Shown here piece by piece: positions 1 to 8,914 of a stretch of 64,000 bases of DNA. Positions within the stretch are counted from its first letter, which is position 1. Each line of letters starts with the position of its first letter. The DNA comes from Micromonospora tarapacensis. GTDB taxonomy: Bacteria; Actinomycetota; Actinomycetes; Mycobacteriales; Micromonosporaceae. The stretch covers positions 3,025,324 to 3,089,323 of the forward strand of contig NZ_JAHCDI010000004.1 in NCBI RefSeq assembly GCF_019697375.1, written 5' to 3'. A program made the position numbers and the translations under genes. The notes beneath the pieces are model-generated. The model saw only the letters and a list, made by a program, of their open reading frames with translations, was not told the DNA's origin and made no database searches.

Positions 1-374
1 TGGTGCTCCAGGCCGCCGAGATCGGTCGCGACGGCGAGGCGCTGGTACTGGACATGGGCGAGCCGGTACGCATCATCGACCTGGCCCGGCAGATGGCCGA
101 ACAGGCCGCCAGCGACGTGCCGATCGTCTTCACCGGGCTGCGTCCCGGCGAGAAGCTGCACGAGGATCTGCTCGGCGCCGGGGAGACCGACACCCGGCCG
201 TTCCATCCGCTGGTGTCGCACGTCGCGGTGCCACCGCTCGACCCGCTGGAGGTCAGCGGCCTCGACCCGTTCGACGACCCGGCGAAGGTCGTGGCCGAAC
301 TGACCCGGCTCTGCGCCCAGCCGGCCGCCGGCTCTGTCGTGGACGGTGCTGTCGGGCTCCCCACGCCCCGCTGA
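1..374 (+). CDS. NDP-sugar 4,6-dehydratase, WbpM/CapD/PglF type (C-terminal part)
   Basis: The 5' part lies outside the window; 123 residues and the TGA stop are visible. The segment FTGLRPGEKLHEDLL, followed by a run of loosely conserved residues, is the characteristic C-terminal signature of membrane-anchored polysaccharide dehydratases of the short-chain dehydrogenase superfamily (WbpM, PglF, CapD). These convert UDP-GlcNAc to the 4-keto-6-deoxy intermediate used for sugars such as QuiNAc or bacillosamine. It faces the convergent capEFG genes across a strong hairpin, so it belongs to the same polysaccharide locus but to another transcript. The family call is secure; the exact product sugar cannot be told from this fragment. 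Confidence 0.85.
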   Translation, partial: VLQAAEIGRDGEALVLDMGEPVRIIDLARQMAEQAASDVPIVFTGLRPGEKLHEDLLGAGETDTRPFHPLVSHVAVPPLDPLEVSGLDPFDDPAKVVAELTRLCAQPAAGSVVDGAVGLPTPR

Positions 375-401
375 TCGGCGGGACGCTGACGACAAGACAA
401 C

Positions 402-430
402 GGGCCGGCGACCACTCGGGTCGCCGGCCC
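402..430. terminator. bidirectional terminator between convergent genes
   Basis: A perfect 12-bp stem, GGGCCGGCGACC (402-413) with its complement at 419-430, and a 5-nt loop. It lies between the dehydratase stop at 374 and the capG stop at 447, where transcripts from both strands should end. No T-run is present, as is usual in high-GC actinomycetes. Confidence 0.75.
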
Positions 431-446
431 CGCCGGTCCGAGCGGC

Positions 447-1571
447 TCAGCGGCGGATACCCGCCCATTCATGGTGCCGCCGCACTGTGGACAGGATGAA
501 GTCCACCACCCGGCGCGAGGTGTCCGGCACTCGATAATCGGACGGGCAGGGCACCCCGTCGGCGGCGACCTGCGACACGGTGACTTCCACCGCCTCCACC
601 ACGCCGCCTGGATCCAGGCCGGTCATGATGATGCCGCCGGCATCGAGCGCCTCGGGACGTTCGATCGACTCCCGCAGGGTGACCGCCGGAAAGCCGAGGA
701 TCGCCGACTCCTCGCTGATGGTCCCGCTGTCCGACAGGGTGCAGAACGCGCGGGTCTGCAGGTGAACATAGTCGATCAGGCCGAACGGCTCGTGGAACGC
801 GATGCCGTCGAGCACGGTCGCGTCGGGGGCCAGGGCCTCGATCCGCTTACGGGTACGCGGGTGGGTGGAGACCAGCACCGGATGGCCCCAGCGGTCCCGA
901 ACGGCGGCCAGGCAGTCGAGCAGCCGCCGCAGCCGGGCCGGCTGGTCGACATTCTCCTCTCGGTGGGCACTGACCAGGACGTACCGGCCCGGGGTCAGGT
1001 CGAGTTGGCTGAGGATCCGAGAGCTCTCGATCTCCGGCTTGTAGTGCTCCAGCACCTCACGCATCGGCGAGCCGGTGTGCAGGATGCGCCGTGGATGCAG
1101 ACCCTCGGCGAGCAGGTTCCGTCGGGCGTGCTCGGTGTAGACGAGGTTGAAGTCGGCGACGTGGTCGACCAGCCGGCGGTTCGTCTCCTCCGGCACGTTC
1201 AGGTCGAAACAGCGGTTGCCGGCCTCCATGTGGTAGACCGGTACCCGCATCCGGCGCGCCATCAGCGCGGCGATGCAACTGTTGGTGTCCCCGAGCACCA
1301 GCAGGGCATCCGGCCGCAGCTCGGCGATTGCCGCCTCCACCCCGACCAGCACACCACCCAGCACCCGCCCCAGAGAGGACGTGTCCACCCGCAGGAAGCG
1401 GTCCGGCGGCCGCAGTCGCAGCTCGGTGAAGAAGACGTCCGAGAGCGTACTGTCCCAGTTCTGCCCGGTGTGTACCAGCACATGGTCGACGGTACGATCC
1501 AGTCTGGCCAGCACCCTAGACAGCCGGATGATCTCCGGCCGGGTACCGACGACGGTCATCACCCTGGTCAT
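447..1571 (-). CDS. capG: UDP-N-acetylglucosamine 2-epimerase family protein, CapG/FnlC/WbjD type
   Basis: A 374-residue member of the non-hydrolysing UDP-GlcNAc 2-epimerase family. Visible motifs are GTRPEII (9-15), HTGQN (34-38), GDTNS (94-98), HMEAGNRCFD (114-123), PEETNRR (127-133) and SAHREENVD. Because it is the third gene of a capE-capF-capG order, the likely reaction is the last step to UDP-N-acetyl-L-fucosamine, the C2 epimerisation of UDP-N-acetyl-6-deoxy-L-talose, and not ManNAc formation; a separate WecB-like enzyme lies at 20.1 kb. Start is ATG at 1571, 43 bases after capF. The family is certain and the pathway assignment rests on gene order. Confidence 0.88.
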   Translation of the reverse strand: MTRVMTVVGTRPEIIRLSRVLARLDRTVDHVLVHTGQNWDSTLSDVFFTELRLRPPDRFLRVDTSSLGRVLGGVLVGVEAAIAELRPDALLVLGDTNSCIAALMARRMRVPVYHMEAGNRCFDLNVPEETNRRLVDHVADFNLVYTEHARRNLLAEGLHPRRILHTGSPMREVLEHYKPEIESSRILSQLDLTPGRYVLVSAHREENVDQPARLRRLLDCLAAVRDRWGHPVLVSTHPRTRKRIEALAPDATVLDGIAFHEPFGLIDYVHLQTRAFCTLSDSGTISEESAILGFPAVTLRESIERPEALDAGGIIMTGLDPGGVVEAVEVTVSQVAADGVPCPSDYRVPDTSRRVVDFILSTVRRHHEWAGIRR

Positions 1572-1614
1572 CGACCACTCCGTCCCGCGACCGGCCCGAC
1601 CATCGTGTCGCCGG

Positions 1615-2742
1615 TCATGCCAGCGCCTCCGCCGGTTCCCGCCGCTCGCTCTCGACCGGCTCGGCGTACGTGTCGGGCCGCTCCGGATCGAACAACTCGT
1701 TCACCCAGAAGAGGGTCAGCAGCTCGCCGCGGCCGGTGTTGACGATCTTGTGAATCCACATCGTCGGCATGTCCACCACCACCGGGGAGTCGCCGTCGAC
1801 CGGAAATCGGACAACCTCGTCGTGGCCGACCCGGCGCAGGCTGATCTCGGCGCTGCCGCGGAGGACAGCGAAGCGCTCCACCTTGGCCAGGTGGAAGTGC
1901 TCCCCTCGGGTCACCTCGGGGTGGGAGGTGGAGCAGAACGTCTGCCCCTGCCCACCGTGGGACTTCACCACCTCGGTCAACTCGCCCCGCGGGTCCGCAT
2001 GGCGGGGCAACGGAAGCGGGTAGTGCGCGGGGAAGCAGTGCGACCGGTAGGTGTTGAACAGCCGCACCGCGTGCCGATCGGGCAGCGGCGGTATCTCGCC
2101 GCGACGGTAGAGCGCAGCGTAACCGGCGAGCCGGTCAGCCACCTCACGGACGCCGACGCGAAGCGGGGGCATCGCGGCGTCCCAACTGCCCGCGGTGGGC
2201 ACCCCGAGCAGATGGGCGGCGGCGTCGATGACGTGCACCAGCTGCAACTCGCGGTCCTCGTGCACCTCCGGGCGGCGGCCGTCGGCGAGCAGCCGGCAGA
2301 ACGTCGCCACCACCGAGTTGTAGAAGGGCCGTCCGTGCTCGCCGTAGAGGTTCGCCAGCCGGACGTCGGCGAAGTCGAGGCCGGTGCCGGCAAGGGTCTC
2401 CGCCGCGACTGCCTTGGCGTCGCCGTAGGGCGTGCCGTTGCCGGCCTGCACCGAATTCGCGAAGACGACGGTCCGAGGAGGCGCCGGGCACTGGCGCAAG
2501 CCCCGGGCGAGCGCGGCAGCCAGTTCCACGTTACCGGCGGCCACCTCGACCGGGTCACCGCGGTTCACGCCGGCCAGATGCAGCACCCGGTCGGCCCCGG
2601 CGACCTTGGCCGCCAGCACCGCCGGGTCGGCCAGGTCGGCCCGGGTGAGAGAGACAGGTTCCGGCCAGCCGAGCGCTCGGGCCAGCACCCGGGTGTGCCA
2701 GCCGAGGAAGCCGTCGCCGCCCGTGATCGCGAGCCTCAGCAC
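1615..2742 (-). CDS. capF: CapF-type bifunctional reductase (SDR + cupin), UDP-FucNAc pathway
   Basis: This 375-residue protein has the two-domain build of CapF/FnlB/WbjC. An N-terminal Rossmann SDR domain has GGDGFLG at 8-14 and a YxxxK pair at Y106/K110. A C-terminal cupin domain (about 250-360) carries the metal-binding stretch HPEVTRGEHFHLAK. In Staphylococcus the cupin does a C3 epimerisation and the SDR domain an NADPH-dependent C4 reduction, giving UDP-N-acetyl-6-deoxy-L-talose. The start overlaps the end of capE by 7 bases, indicating translational coupling. The length matches the family and no key residue appears to be missing. Confidence 0.92.
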   Translation of the reverse strand: MLRLAITGGDGFLGWHTRVLARALGWPEPVSLTRADLADPAVLAAKVAGADRVLHLAGVNRGDPVEVAAGNVELAAALARGLRQCPAPPRTVVFANSVQAGNGTPYGDAKAVAAETLAGTGLDFADVRLANLYGEHGRPFYNSVVATFCRLLADGRRPEVHEDRELQLVHVIDAAAHLLGVPTAGSWDAAMPPLRVGVREVADRLAGYAALYRRGEIPPLPDRHAVRLFNTYRSHCFPAHYPLPLPRHADPRGELTEVVKSHGGQGQTFCSTSHPEVTRGEHFHLAKVERFAVLRGSAEISLRRVGHDEVVRFPVDGDSPVVVDMPTMWIHKIVNTGRGELLTLFWVNELFDPERPDTYAEPVESERREPAEALA

Positions 2743-3776
2743 GCGAGCACCGGGTCTCGTTGGGCCAGTTCCGCTCGCACTTCGGGCAAGGTGAGCAGCA
2801 GGTCGATGATCTGAGGTACGGCGAGTTGCGGGGCGTTGGCCGAGTTGAAGTCGTCGTCGGGCGTGCTGCCGAGCTCACCTTCGGTGACGTAGAGGGCGTA
2901 GTTGAGATCCCGGTCGTCGACGGGCACACGGAAGAACTCGCCGAAATCCTCGGCTCGGGCGAGTTCCTCACGGCTGGCCAGGGTCTCGTGCAGCTTCTCG
3001 CCGTGCCGGACTCCGATCGGGTCCAGCTTGGCCGGCACGTCGAAGAGTTGGCAGAGCGCGGCGGCCAGATCCCCGATGGTGCACGCGCTGGCCTTGCGAA
3101 TGAAGACGTCGCCGGGTCTGGCGTGCTGAAAGGCGTGCTCCACCAGGTCGACGGAGTCCGGCAGCGACATCAGGAACCGGGTCATCGCCGCGTTGGTGAC
3201 CGTCGGCGCCCGTCCGGCCTTGATCTGCTCGATGAACAGCGGGATGACCGAGCCTCGCGAGAACATCACGTTGCCGTACCGGACACTGGAGATCGTGGTT
3301 GGGCCGCCCGGATTGTTCCGCGAGTGGGCCTGGGCCACCTTCTCCATCAGAGCCTTGGTCATGCCCATCGCGTTCACCGGATAGACGGCCTTGTCGGTGC
3401 CGAGCATGACCACGGAACTCACCCCGTTGCGCTCGGCCGCCTCGACCACGTTCGCACTGCCCAACACGTTGGTACGTACCGCCTCCAACGGGAAGAACTC
3501 ACACGACGGCACCTGCTTGAGCGCCGCGGCGTGGAACACGAAGTCGATACCTCGGGTCGCGCGCAGCACGGTGTCGTAATCCCGCACGTCACCGACGTAG
3601 TAGCGGACCCGGTCGTCGCCGAGCACCCGCCGCATCGCGTCCTGTTTGGCCTCGTCACGACTTAGTACCCGGATCTCACCCACGTCGCGATCAAGCAACC
3701 GGCGAACCATCGTCTGACCGAAGGACCCGGTGCCACCGGTGATCAACACCCGGCGGCCGGAAGGCGAAAATTTCAC
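2736..3776 (-). CDS. capE: CapE-type UDP-GlcNAc 4,6-dehydratase/5-epimerase
   Basis: A 346-residue cytoplasmic SDR enzyme with the NAD(P)-binding motif GGTGSFG (14-20), TDKAVYP near 127 and the MxxxK catalytic pair M137/K141 typical of CapE/FnlA/WbjB; the usual Tyr is replaced by Met. It starts the route from UDP-GlcNAc to UDP-N-acetyl-L-fucosamine, and capF and capG follow on the same strand. Start is GTG at 3776, preceded by a good ribosome-binding site (GAGGAG, about 6 bases upstream). As first gene of the operon, its promoter should lie in the 300-bp region shared with the divergent flippase gene. Confidence 0.92.
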   Translation of the reverse strand: MKFSPSGRRVLITGGTGSFGQTMVRRLLDRDVGEIRVLSRDEAKQDAMRRVLGDDRVRYYVGDVRDYDTVLRATRGIDFVFHAAALKQVPSCEFFPLEAVRTNVLGSANVVEAAERNGVSSVVMLGTDKAVYPVNAMGMTKALMEKVAQAHSRNNPGGPTTISSVRYGNVMFSRGSVIPLFIEQIKAGRAPTVTNAAMTRFLMSLPDSVDLVEHAFQHARPGDVFIRKASACTIGDLAAALCQLFDVPAKLDPIGVRHGEKLHETLASREELARAEDFGEFFRVPVDDRDLNYALYVTEGELGSTPDDDFNSANAPQLAVPQIIDLLLTLPEVRAELAQRDPVLAC

Positions 3777-4078
3777 GGTCGCTCCTCTTCGTCACGTTTG
3801 GGTGGCGACGGCGTTCACTTGATGGGCTCGCCGACCGGCCACGTCACGGGCAACGAGGCCGCCAGCATCCGAGAAACGCCCGAATAATGCTCATACACCC
3901 CAATATGATACAGTAAGGAACATTAGCGATGAATCCCGACGTACGGTGCGGAAACCTGGGAGCAGGGACGAATCATCTGATACAACGATTCAGGCCAACA
4001 CCGGCGCGGACCCACCCTGCCCAGCCGGCCACATGGCGGCACACCTGAGGCGCCCACCGCACATCGATAGGACCGAAG
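3777..4078. promoter_or_regulatory. divergent intergenic region, capE / flippase 1
   Basis: About 300 bp between divergent starts, clearly more AT-rich around 3885-3930 than its surroundings, as expected of promoters for both directions. The segment 3969-3991 carries TGTATCAGATGA on the minus strand between GAATC and GATTC half-sites. A similar stretch recurs at 7126-7145, 14188-14208 and 14251-14273. No protein-coding capacity was recognised. Confidence 0.5.
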
Positions 4079-5545
4079 ATGCGGGCCTCCGATAGCAAGT
4101 TCGAGCGGCACCAGCAGGTTGACGCGGCGTCGCTCGGTTCCGCGCAGGCCGTTGGGACCGTTGCCCAAACCGTGCCGCCGGCCCCCGCCGGCCCTCGCCG
4201 CGGTCGTCAACTGCTGTCCTGGATAACCACCGCCGCGTTGAGCCGGGCGGTCAGCGCACTCGTACCGCTCGCCCTCATCCCCGTGACATTGTCGTACCTC
4301 GGCGCCGAACTGTACGGGTTGTGGACCGCGGTCATCGCGGTGACCGCCATGATGGCGTTCGCTGACCTGGGCATCGGCCTGGGGCTGATGACCAGGCTCG
4401 CGCCACTCAGGGTCAACGACGACGTGGATGCCGCCCGGCGGTACATCTCCAGCGCCTACGCGGTCGTCTCAGCCGCAGCGCTCTTCCTGTGCGGGCTGCT
4501 CTGGCTCCTCGCGGGCGCCATCCCGTGGGCGCTGGTGTTCAACGTCCCCGAGCCGACAGCACGGGATGGGCAGATGGTCGCGTTGGTCTGCCTGACCGCC
4601 GCCCTGCTGAACATTCCGCTGTACCTGGTCTACCGCATCCAGTACGCACACCACCAGGTGGTCGCCAGTAACGTCTGGCAGGCCGTCGCGAGCGTAGCCT
4701 CGCTGCTACTCGCACTCGGCGCGGTGCTCGCCGGCCTGCCACCCATCGCCGTCATCGCCGCCGTCGCCGTCTGTCCGCCCCTGGTGAACGTGGTCAACAC
4801 GGTGTGGACATTCGGCTGGCGGCTGCCACAGCTGACGCCCCGACTGCGATATGTCGAGCAGCGGAGAGTACGCGATCTGCTTCACCTCGGTGGCATGTTC
4901 TTCCTCACGACGCTGGTAATGACTCTGGCAGACAACGCCGACCCGTTGATCATCGCACAGGTGCTTGGCTTGGCCAGCGTGACCGCGTACGCGGTGCCGG
5001 CGAAGCTGCTCACTCAACTCGGCCCGTTGGTGATGCTGGTGAATCAGCCACTTTGGCCGATGTACGGCGAAGCGCTGGCGCGCGGAGACGTTACCTGGAT
5101 ACGCAGAACTGTGCGGCGCATGACGGTCATCTCCGTGCTTATCGCCCTGCTGCCGGCGACGTTCTTGGTGCTGTTGGGGGACCGCCTCTTCGCGGCCTGG
5201 CTACCGGTCCCGGTGGGTAGCCGCGCGCTGCTGCTGGGGCTGGCCTGCTGGTGGATCACGATAGCGGCGATCTCTCCACGGTTCATCGTGCAGAACGCCG
5301 CCGGAGTCCTCCGTCCACAACTCTTGGGCTATTCGCTGTATCTCCCGCTCTCCGTGCTGGGCAAGCTGTACGCCGTGCATCGGTTCGGGATATCCGCGAC
5401 GCCCTACGTTGGCGTGATCACCTACGCGGCGACCGTAGCTCCTGCGGCAGTTTACGGCTATCGGCGGGTGCTGGCAGCGCAGGCGGTCGCGGCCGGTGGC
5501 GGCGGCCTTGGCCGTCCGCGGCTCCGGGACTCTCACGTCCGGTAG
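4079..5545 (+). CDS. polysaccharide flippase, Wzx/MOP superfamily (copy 1)
   Basis: A 488-residue, multi-pass membrane protein with about 12-14 hydrophobic segments after a polar 45-residue N-terminus. The order of helices and motifs such as LGIGLGLMTR and ADNADPLIIA match the lipid-linked oligosaccharide flippases of the MOP (Wzx/MATE) superfamily. It would move undecaprenyl-linked repeat units across the membrane. Start is ATG at 4079, with AGGACC upstream. It overlaps the convergent polymerase gene by 13 bases at its 3' end. A second copy at 7490-8914 is about 70% identical by eye, including the bases just before the start, so the two arose by duplication. Confidence 0.85.
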   Translation: MRASDSKFERHQQVDAASLGSAQAVGTVAQTVPPAPAGPRRGRQLLSWITTAALSRAVSALVPLALIPVTLSYLGAELYGLWTAVIAVTAMMAFADLGIGLGLMTRLAPLRVNDDVDAARRYISSAYAVVSAAALFLCGLLWLLAGAIPWALVFNVPEPTARDGQMVALVCLTAALLNIPLYLVYRIQYAHHQVVASNVWQAVASVASLLLALGAVLAGLPPIAVIAAVAVCPPLVNVVNTVWTFGWRLPQLTPRLRYVEQRRVRDLLHLGGMFFLTTLVMTLADNADPLIIAQVLGLASVTAYAVPAKLLTQLGPLVMLVNQPLWPMYGEALARGDVTWIRRTVRRMTVISVLIALLPATFLVLLGDRLFAAWLPVPVGSRALLLGLACWWITIAAISPRFIVQNAAGVLRPQLLGYSLYLPLSVLGKLYAVHRFGISATPYVGVITYAATVAPAAVYGYRRVLAAQAVAAGGGGLGRPRLRDSHVR

Positions 5546-6996
5546 CGGACGAAGGCCGGCGGCGTCGGTTGCGCTGCCGGGCGGCGCCTACCGAAAAGGT
5601 GCGACGCCGCGTACAGCACAAGAAGCGTGAGAATCCCCGCGGTGGCGTCCGGAGAAAGCCCGAGTTGATTGTTCGCCGGCACGTAGGCGATAAGAAGGCA
5701 GAGCTGCGAAAAGATCAACGTAGGCAGCACTCGCCGAGTTGACACGGCATCGGACCAGGCACCGGCAAAGAGCCAGCCGACAAGCCCCATGAACAGCGCC
5801 GCCCCGGGGAATGTGAGATCTGAGGCGAGCCAGGGATAGATGGTGGCCCAGTACGTCAGCGCCGGCCACCCGGTCTGCCCCTCGGTGCGGTACGGGTAGG
5901 CGGGATGAGCCATCGGGTCCACTCCCATCGCCTGTTCGCCGAGATTCGCTACCGAAAACGAACTGCCAAGACCGTAGGACCACTCAAATGGCGTTTGCAG
6001 GTTGTAGGAAAGCCCAAGATATCCGTGTGTCGGATAGAAAAGAGTGCTGGAGATGCCCTCCGCCGCGCGTTCTCCCAGCATTTGCGAGATCGCGGGGCTC
6101 GGACGTATCAACTCACCGACACCGAACTCGGCCGATCGTGACGCGTGGATATACGTCATATAAAGGAGAAAAAGTGCGAACGCCCCGGCCATCAGCATCA
6201 GCGCCACGCGACGCCGAGAGCGGGCTCTGCGCCGACGTCCCAGCGTCGCCCGAGCTACGAGCAGCCCGCCCAACAGCATGAGAACAAGGTCGCCGAGACC
6301 TTTCATGGTGCCGATGAAAAGGAAGAACGCAATGTGTAGGGCCATCCCCGCCATGCCCGCCAGGCGCACACCCACGGACAGGCTCCGCCAATGGAGCACC
6401 AGCAGCGGCATCAAGGCGGTACCTAGCACGCCGAGCAGAGCCAGTAGCAAAATCAGTGGGCTCGGATCGCCGACGTTCTGCGCAATGATGTCGAACTTGT
6501 TCGAGTACCCGGTCGCGGGGTTCTGGATGCTTGTCCAGATGCTCTGAGGGCCGGTCGCACCGAACTCCGAGAGCCGTGCCAGACTGCGCACGGCATAGTA
6601 GGCCGCGCTGGCGAGAACCAGGTAGCGCACGAGCCGGAGGCGGTTGCCCGAGTAAGACCGGGAGACCCGGGGGGCAGGCGGACGGCGGGCAATCCGCGCC
6701 GCGTATCCTGCGGCGAAGAGGGCAGTCGCGCCGAGGACAAATATGCAGAGCTGGTCCGGGTTCTCGACATAGCGGGCCAACCCCGTCAGCCAAAATGCGC
6801 CGAAGGTGCCGAGCAACCAGGCCAGGGCCACCCACAACGGAAGCCATGCCACCTTTCGACTGCCCGGCAGCCCAAGATCCGCTACCCGTGTCGGGCGTCC
6901 ACCGCGATCGGGACCTGACGCAACGGCCGCGGGATCTGTGGCCGCCCCGACCGGCGACCCCTGCCGCGTTCCGATGAAGCCCTCGGTGGCGGTCAC
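5533..6996 (-). CDS. O-antigen/oligosaccharide polymerase-like membrane protein (Wzy-like)
   Basis: A 487-residue integral membrane protein with about ten or more hydrophobic segments and a large loop near residues 280-370 (through HPAYPYRTEGQTG). Placement between two flippases and the general layout fit a repeat-unit polymerase, a family with little sequence conservation. I chose GTG at 6996 (VTATEGFIG): the frame stays open up to 7320, but the extra 108 residues are not protein-like, and the same GTGACCGC start is preserved in the truncated second copy at 13978. No strong ribosome-binding site is visible. The polymerase role is inferred from context. Confidence 0.7.
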   Translation of the reverse strand: MTATEGFIGTRQGSPVGAATDPAAVASGPDRGGRPTRVADLGLPGSRKVAWLPLWVALAWLLGTFGAFWLTGLARYVENPDQLCIFVLGATALFAAGYAARIARRPPAPRVSRSYSGNRLRLVRYLVLASAAYYAVRSLARLSEFGATGPQSIWTSIQNPATGYSNKFDIIAQNVGDPSPLILLLALLGVLGTALMPLLVLHWRSLSVGVRLAGMAGMALHIAFFLFIGTMKGLGDLVLMLLGGLLVARATLGRRRRARSRRRVALMLMAGAFALFLLYMTYIHASRSAEFGVGELIRPSPAISQMLGERAAEGISSTLFYPTHGYLGLSYNLQTPFEWSYGLGSSFSVANLGEQAMGVDPMAHPAYPYRTEGQTGWPALTYWATIYPWLASDLTFPGAALFMGLVGWLFAGAWSDAVSTRRVLPTLIFSQLCLLIAYVPANNQLGLSPDATAGILTLLVLYAASHLFGRRRPAAQPTPPAFVRYRT

Positions 6997-7489
6997 TGAG
7001 GTCCACCACCGGCTGACTGCCCTGCCCAGCGGACCGCTACCGACCGTCGCAACTCGACACCGACCGGATCGACTGAGTCCACCCGCGACACCTCCGCACT
7101 GCTCAATGCCCAACAACCTGTGCAAGATTTGTATCAGCTGGAGCCCTGATTCAGCCAGGAATACGGAAATCAGCGTCGACACGGGGCACAGCAAGAACGG
7201 CCTGGAAGTGCTCACGACACGGCCGACATGGTGACGCCCAGATAACGAACCAGCAACCGGTGACGTTCCGCCGCCCCGGGCGCAACTGCTGACAACGGCC
7301 GGACAGAACCGGTTTCGCATTCACCTTTCTGCCGTCGACACCGCTACGCCTGACCGCTTCGCGGCGTCCCGCACCCAAATCCCCGATCGGCAGTTATGTC
7401 GGGAGAGACCTCACCACGAACCAGGCCGCGGTGCTCGCGCCGCCGGCCGTGCGGGTCCGGCGTTCGTCGTTGATGGATAGGACCAAGAC
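6997..7489. promoter_or_regulatory. divergent intergenic region, polymerase / flippase 2
   Basis: About 490 bp with no recognised gene. The part from 6997 to about 7145 is clearly related to the upstream region of the truncated polymerase copy (13979-14208). They share, among others, a block around CCTCCGCACTG and the motif at 7126-7145 (GATTTGTATCAGCTGG...). This should contain the polymerase promoter and leader on the minus strand and the flippase 2 promoter on the plus strand. Confidence 0.5.
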
Positions 7490-8914
7490 TTGCGGGCCCC
7501 CGACAGCCAGTTCGAGCAGGACGCGGCGCCTCACTCGCCCGGGCAGACCGTCCAGACGGTGGAGCGACCCGAGCCGTCCACTCCTACCACCTCAGGCCCC
7601 AGCCGCGGCCGTCGCCTGCTCTCCTGGATCGCCACCGCCGCGTTGAGTCGGGCGGTCAGCGCCCTGGTACCTCTCGTCCTCCTCCCGGTGACGCTGGCGT
7701 ACTTCGGTGCCGATCTCTACGGCCTCTGGACCGCGGTCCTCGCCGTCACCGGGATGGTCGCGTTCGCCGACCTCGGGATCGGCCTCGGGCTGATGACCCG
7801 GCTCGCTCCGTGCAGAACGAACGGAGATGTGGAAGCCGCGCGCCGCTACATCTCCAGCGCCTACCTCTCGGTGTCGACCGTGGCGCTTGCCGCGTGCTGC
7901 CTGCTCTGGCTGCTCGCCGGCGTCATTCCGTGGCCGCTGCTCTTCAATGCCGGCGGCGCGGCGGCGGACGATGCCCAGCTCGTCGCCCTGGTCTGCCTGA
8001 CCGCGTTTCTCCTGAACGTCCCACTGTCCCTGGTCGCCCGAGTCCAGTACGCGTACCAGCAGGTGGCGGCGAGTAACGTCTGGCAGGCCACCGGTGCCGC
8101 AGCCTCGCTGCCACTCGCGCTCGGTGCGGTCTGGGGCGGTCTTCCGCCGATCGCGGTCATCGCCAGCATCGCCGCCGGCCCACTGCTGGTCAACATCGCC
8201 AACACCGTCTGGACCTTCGGCCGCCGCCTACCCGGCCTGGCACCTCATCCGCGACTCGCCAGCAGACGCGGCATACGCGACCTGCTCGGCCTCGGCGGAC
8301 TGTTCCTCCTGGTGACGCTTTTGATCGCGTTGGCGGACAACGCCGACCCCTTGATCATCGCGCACCTGCTGGGTCTGGCCAGCGTCACCGCCTACGCGGT
8401 GCCAGCGAGACTGTTCGCCCAGTTGGGCGCGTTGGTGATGCTGATGAACCAGCCGGTATGGCCGATGCACGGCGAAGCTCTCGCCCGCGGGGACATCGTC
8501 TGGATACGTCGTACGGTCCGGCGGATGACTGTCGCTTCCGTGTTGGTCGTCCTGCTGCCAGCGACCCTGCTGGTGCTCTTCGGTGACCGGCTCTTCGCCG
8601 CGTGGCTTCCGGTTCCCGTGGGAAACAGGTCGCTGATGCTGGGCCTCGCCTTCTGGTGGATCACACTGGCCGCGGTCTCGCCGCGTTTCATGGTGCAGAA
8701 CGCGGCCGGAGTCGTACGCCCACAGCTGTGTGGCTATCTGATGTATCTACCCCTCTCGACACTCGGAAAGCTATACGGTGTGCAGTTGTTCGGCCTTGCC
8801 GCGGCACCGTACGCCGCGGTCATGGCCTACCTGCTAACGGTTGTTCCGACAGCCATCTACGGTTATCGGAGGGCACTGGCAGCCCAGACCACAGGAGAGA
8901 GGCGCCCACTTTGA
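7490..8914 (+). CDS. polysaccharide flippase, Wzx/MOP superfamily (copy 2)
   Basis: A 474-residue multi-pass membrane protein, closely similar to the flippase at 4079-5545 along its whole length; for example LGIGLGLMTRLAP, NADPLIIA and GDRLFAAWLPVPVG are identical. Start is TTG at 7490, the position that aligns with the ATG of copy 1, and GGATAGGACC lies just upstream in both. It heads a three-gene operon with two glycosyltransferases, and its stop overlaps the next start (TTGA). It may serve the same polymer as copy 1 or a second one; the sequence does not decide. Confidence 0.83.
   Translation: MRAPDSQFEQDAAPHSPGQTVQTVERPEPSTPTTSGPSRGRRLLSWIATAALSRAVSALVPLVLLPVTLAYFGADLYGLWTAVLAVTGMVAFADLGIGLGLMTRLAPCRTNGDVEAARRYISSAYLSVSTVALAACCLLWLLAGVIPWPLLFNAGGAAADDAQLVALVCLTAFLLNVPLSLVARVQYAYQQVAASNVWQATGAAASLPLALGAVWGGLPPIAVIASIAAGPLLVNIANTVWTFGRRLPGLAPHPRLASRRGIRDLLGLGGLFLLVTLLIALADNADPLIIAHLLGLASVTAYAVPARLFAQLGALVMLMNQPVWPMHGEALARGDIVWIRRTVRRMTVASVLVVLLPATLLVLFGDRLFAAWLPVPVGNRSLMLGLAFWWITLAAVSPRFMVQNAAGVVRPQLCGYLMYLPLSTLGKLYGVQLFGLAAAPYAAVMAYLLTVVPTAIYGYRRALAAQTTGERRPL

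Noticed and set aside
5533..7320. Longer start (7320) for the polymerase-like protein
   Set aside because: The extra 108 residues look non-coding and cover the region homologous to the upstream DNA of the truncated copy; GTG 6996 is conserved between both copies.
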